Positions 62,186 to 64,000 of a DNA stretch of 64,000 nucleotides are shown piece after piece. The notes beneath the pieces are model-generated. The model ran no database searches, was not told the DNA's origin, and was given only the letters and a program-made list of their open reading frames with translations. Source of the stretch: an uncultured Blautia sp. (GTDB lineage: Bacteria; Bacillota; Clostridia; Lachnospirales; Lachnospiraceae). Each line of letters begins with the position of its first letter. The stretch's first letter is position 1. Position numbers and translations under genes: made by a program. Location: the NCBI GenBank assembly GCA_900540785.1, contig UQHF01000003.1, positions 1 through 64,000 on the forward strand, written 5' to 3'.

Positions 62186-63622
62186 ATGAGTAATATGAAT
62201 AAAAATACAGTTAAAAAAATGGTAAAGAAGGGTGCGAAGGTTACGCTTTGTGCAGCTCTTGCAGGAGGCCTTTTATTAGGCGGATATAACGGAATTTCTT
62301 ATTTTACAGATGGTGTGCAGAATGTTTCTGCTTCATCCGATAAAACAACTCTGACTATGACGAAGAGTGCAAAGAAGTCAAAGGATAAAGAGAAAGAGGA
62401 TACAAAAGACAAGAAGGAAACAGAGGCAAAGGGAAGCCTTGATGTTTCTGATATTGCAGCAGAAGCAATGCCGTCTGTTGTTTCTATTACAACAAAATCC
62501 ATTCAGGAGGTTCAGAACTACTACGGAATGTTCGGAATGTACGGCGGATATGCACCTTCACAGGAAGAAGAGGTGGAAGGAAGCGGTTCCGGAATTATTA
62601 TTGGAAAAAATGACGAGGAACTTTTAATTGCTACGAATTATCATGTTGTAGAAGGCGCCGACACTCTTTCTGTAAGCTTTATTGATAACAGTGCATACGA
62701 AGGAACGGTAAAGGGATATGAGGAGAATAAAGACCTTGCGGTTGTAAGCATTCCTCTGGAAGATATTTCTAATGATACGATGGACCAGATTTCCATAGCG
62801 ACTATTGGAAGTTCCGATGATCTTGTTGTAGGAGAGCAGGTAATCGCCATCGGTAATGCTCTTGGCTACGGACAGTCTGTCACAACCGGTATTGTAAGTG
62901 CAAAGAACAGAAGAATGGATTCCGCTTCCGGTTCCTTCTCCTCTGATGAAGATGACACAAAAAACGGTGTCAACCTGATTCAGACAGATGCTGCGATTAA
63001 CCCGGGAAACAGCGGCGGTGCGCTCTTAAATATGAATGGCGAAGTAGTAGGAATCAACTCTGCTAAGCTTGCTTCCACAGAGGTTGAAGGTATGGGATAT
63101 GCCATTGCGGTTTCTGATGTTTCTGATATTCTGGAAAATCTTATGAATGAGGAGCCGAGAGAGAAGCTGGAAGAGGGTGAAAACGGTGTTCTTGGAATTT
63201 CCGGAAGAACAGTAAGTGAGGAAGGTCAGGTTTACGGTATTCCTCAGGGTGTCTTTGTAGGAGAAGTTACAGAAGGCGGTCCTGCGGAGGAAGCCGGAAT
63301 CAAAGTAAATTCTATTATTACGGAGTTTGCCGGAAAATCTGTGGTAAGCATTGAACAGCTTGTGAACTATCTTCAGTATTATGAGCCGGGAGAAGAGGTA
63401 GAAGTAGTTCTTCAGGTTCAGGATGGCGATGCCTATAAAGAAAAAACAGTGACTGTTACACTGGGAGAAAACGAAAATAAAGATAAAGCAGAAAGCAAAG
63501 ACGAGAGCGCCGATGAAAGCGCAGAAGAAGAACAGCCGTCAGGAGAGGGAAATATTCTGGAAGATTGGGAAAACGGAACTTTATCTGAGTCTGGAATGCA
63601 GTTTTTCGGCGGTAGGAGATAA
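62186..63622 (+). CDS. HtrA-family serine protease with PDZ domain
   Basis: 478 residues. One N-terminal membrane segment (about 18-40), a Lys/Glu linker (60-85), then a trypsin-like domain with His153 (ATNYHVVEGAD), Asp183 (NKDLAVV) and Ser276 (NPGNSGGAL), and one PDZ domain at about 335-425. A Glu/Asp/Lys-rich tail follows. It should cut misfolded proteins outside the membrane. AGGAGG precedes the start. Often controlled by stress two-component systems; none is adjacent. Confidence 0.94.
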   Translation: MSNMNKNTVKKMVKKGAKVTLCAALAGGLLLGGYNGISYFTDGVQNVSASSDKTTLTMTKSAKKSKDKEKEDTKDKKETEAKGSLDVSDIAAEAMPSVVSITTKSIQEVQNYYGMFGMYGGYAPSQEEEVEGSGSGIIIGKNDEELLIATNYHVVEGADTLSVSFIDNSAYEGTVKGYEENKDLAVVSIPLEDISNDTMDQISIATIGSSDDLVVGEQVIAIGNALGYGQSVTTGIVSAKNRRMDSASGSFSSDEDDTKNGVNLIQTDAAINPGNSGGALLNMNGEVVGINSAKLASTEVEGMGYAIAVSDVSDILENLMNEEPREKLEEGENGVLGISGRTVSEEGQVYGIPQGVFVGEVTEGGPAEEAGIKVNSIITEFAGKSVVSIEQLVNYLQYYEPGEEVEVVLQVQDGDAYKEKTVTVTLGENENKDKAESKDESADESAEEEQPSGEGNILEDWENGTLSESGMQFFGGRR

Positions 63623-63647
63623 ATAAAAAACATGTGAGATAAAAAAT

Positions 63648-63686
63648 AAGGGACAGCTCCCGGGAAAGAGAGGCTGTCCCTTGTTT
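63648..63686 (+). terminator. HtrA-gene terminator
   Basis: AAGGGACAGC (63648-63657) with GCTGTCCCTT (63673-63682), then GTTTTGTG; 25 bases past the stop. Confidence 0.85.
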
Positions 63687-63749
63687 TGTGCATGTTTTAT
63701 AAAAAAAGTGGAAATACATTAAAAAAATATAGCAGAAATATCTCGGTTG

Positions 63750-63758
63750 TGCTATAAT
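63750..63758 (+). promoter_or_regulatory. Extended -10 promoter of the right-edge gene
   Basis: TGCTATAAT: perfect -10 (63753-63758) with TGn extension, 36 bases before the start of the next gene. No clear -35. Confidence 0.5.
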
Positions 63759-63794
63759 CCATTTACAAATAATAAAGTCTATGGAGGACAACGC

Positions 63795-64000
63795 ATGAAA
63801 AAAGTATTGGTGGGATTTATGACAGGATTGCTTTGTGTAATGCCGGCAGCAGGGGTTATGGCAGAAGATGCGGCAGCGGAAACAACAAATGAGGCGCAGG
63901 CAGGAACAGAAGAAACAACTGCTGAAGGAGAAGGCGTTCAGACAGGCGCACAGGCGCTTTCTGATGATATTTACAGCTTTCAGGCAGAGATTGACGGAGA
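63795..64000 (+). CDS. Secreted protein, 5' part only (cut by window edge)
   Basis: 68 codons visible. Signal peptide MKKVLVGFMTGLLCVMPAAG with likely cut after VMA, then a low-complexity Ala/Glu/Thr/Gly region (EDAAAETTNEAQAGTEETT), then SDDIYSFQAEIDG, where a folded domain seems to begin. GGAGG precedes the ATG. Not enough to assign a family. Confidence 0.75.
   Translation, partial: MKKVLVGFMTGLLCVMPAAGVMAEDAAAETTNEAQAGTEETTAEGEGVQTGAQALSDDIYSFQAEIDG

Noticed and set aside
1..64000. CRISPR arrays, insertion sequences, phage genes
   Set aside because: Looked for direct-repeat arrays, transposase motifs and terminal inverted repeats; none seen.

Overview
The window is the replication-origin region of a low-GC, spore-lineage Firmicute chromosome, most likely a member of the Lachnospiraceae. 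This rests on the dnaA-dnaN-yaaA-recF block, the rpmH-rnpA-yidD-yidC-jag-mnmE-mnmG-rsmG block on the other side, Bacillus-type parS sites, and families typical of this group (DUF3881, DUF4446, CBS-type pyrophosphatase). I could not compare with any database, so the genus is left open.

Layout. The origin lies at about 28.5-30.6 kb, as two DnaA-box clusters on either side of dnaA. Left of it almost every gene is on the minus strand and right of it most are on the plus strand, so transcription runs with the replication forks. Left arm, reading away from the origin: dnaA, dnaN, yaaA, recF, a large TPR/AAA-like protein, rsmA; a small secreted protein; the plus-strand alarmone synthetase; an operon-like run S1 protein, Mn-pyrophosphatase, flavin reductase, shikimate kinase, murA; metK behind a SAM-I riboswitch and a second compact structured RNA; a two-component system leading into decarboxylase, guanylate-kinase-like protein, holB, ricT, trmN6-like, rsmI (the Bacillus yaaO-to-rsmI order with a guanylate-kinase-like protein at the tmk position); then gyrB, gyrA, a membrane protein, plsC, and the 5' part of a tRNA-Ser.

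Right arm: the ribosomal protein L34 / RNase P / YidC group, tRNA-modification genes, a Gld-type ABC exporter with a DUF4340 protein, parA-parB with three perfect parS sites, DUF4446, serS, DUF3881, tRNA-Arg, small genes, a LysR regulator, a TlpA-CcdA thiol-redox pair, a BceRS/BceAB-like regulator-kinase-ABC cassette, a dipeptide cluster (DUF819 carrier, L-Ala-D/L-Glu epimerase, PepD), an HtrA protease and a truncated secreted protein at the right edge.

The gene content is mostly housekeeping. The most unusual DNA is non-coding: four packed helices between the SAM-I terminator and metK (15069-15262), long hairpins ahead of the Gld-type ABC operon and between jag and mnmE, a parS at the centre of a 36-bp perfect palindrome, and a terminator that overlaps the start of the next operon, with two 11-bp-phased repeats upstream. 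No CRISPR array, prophage or insertion sequence was seen.
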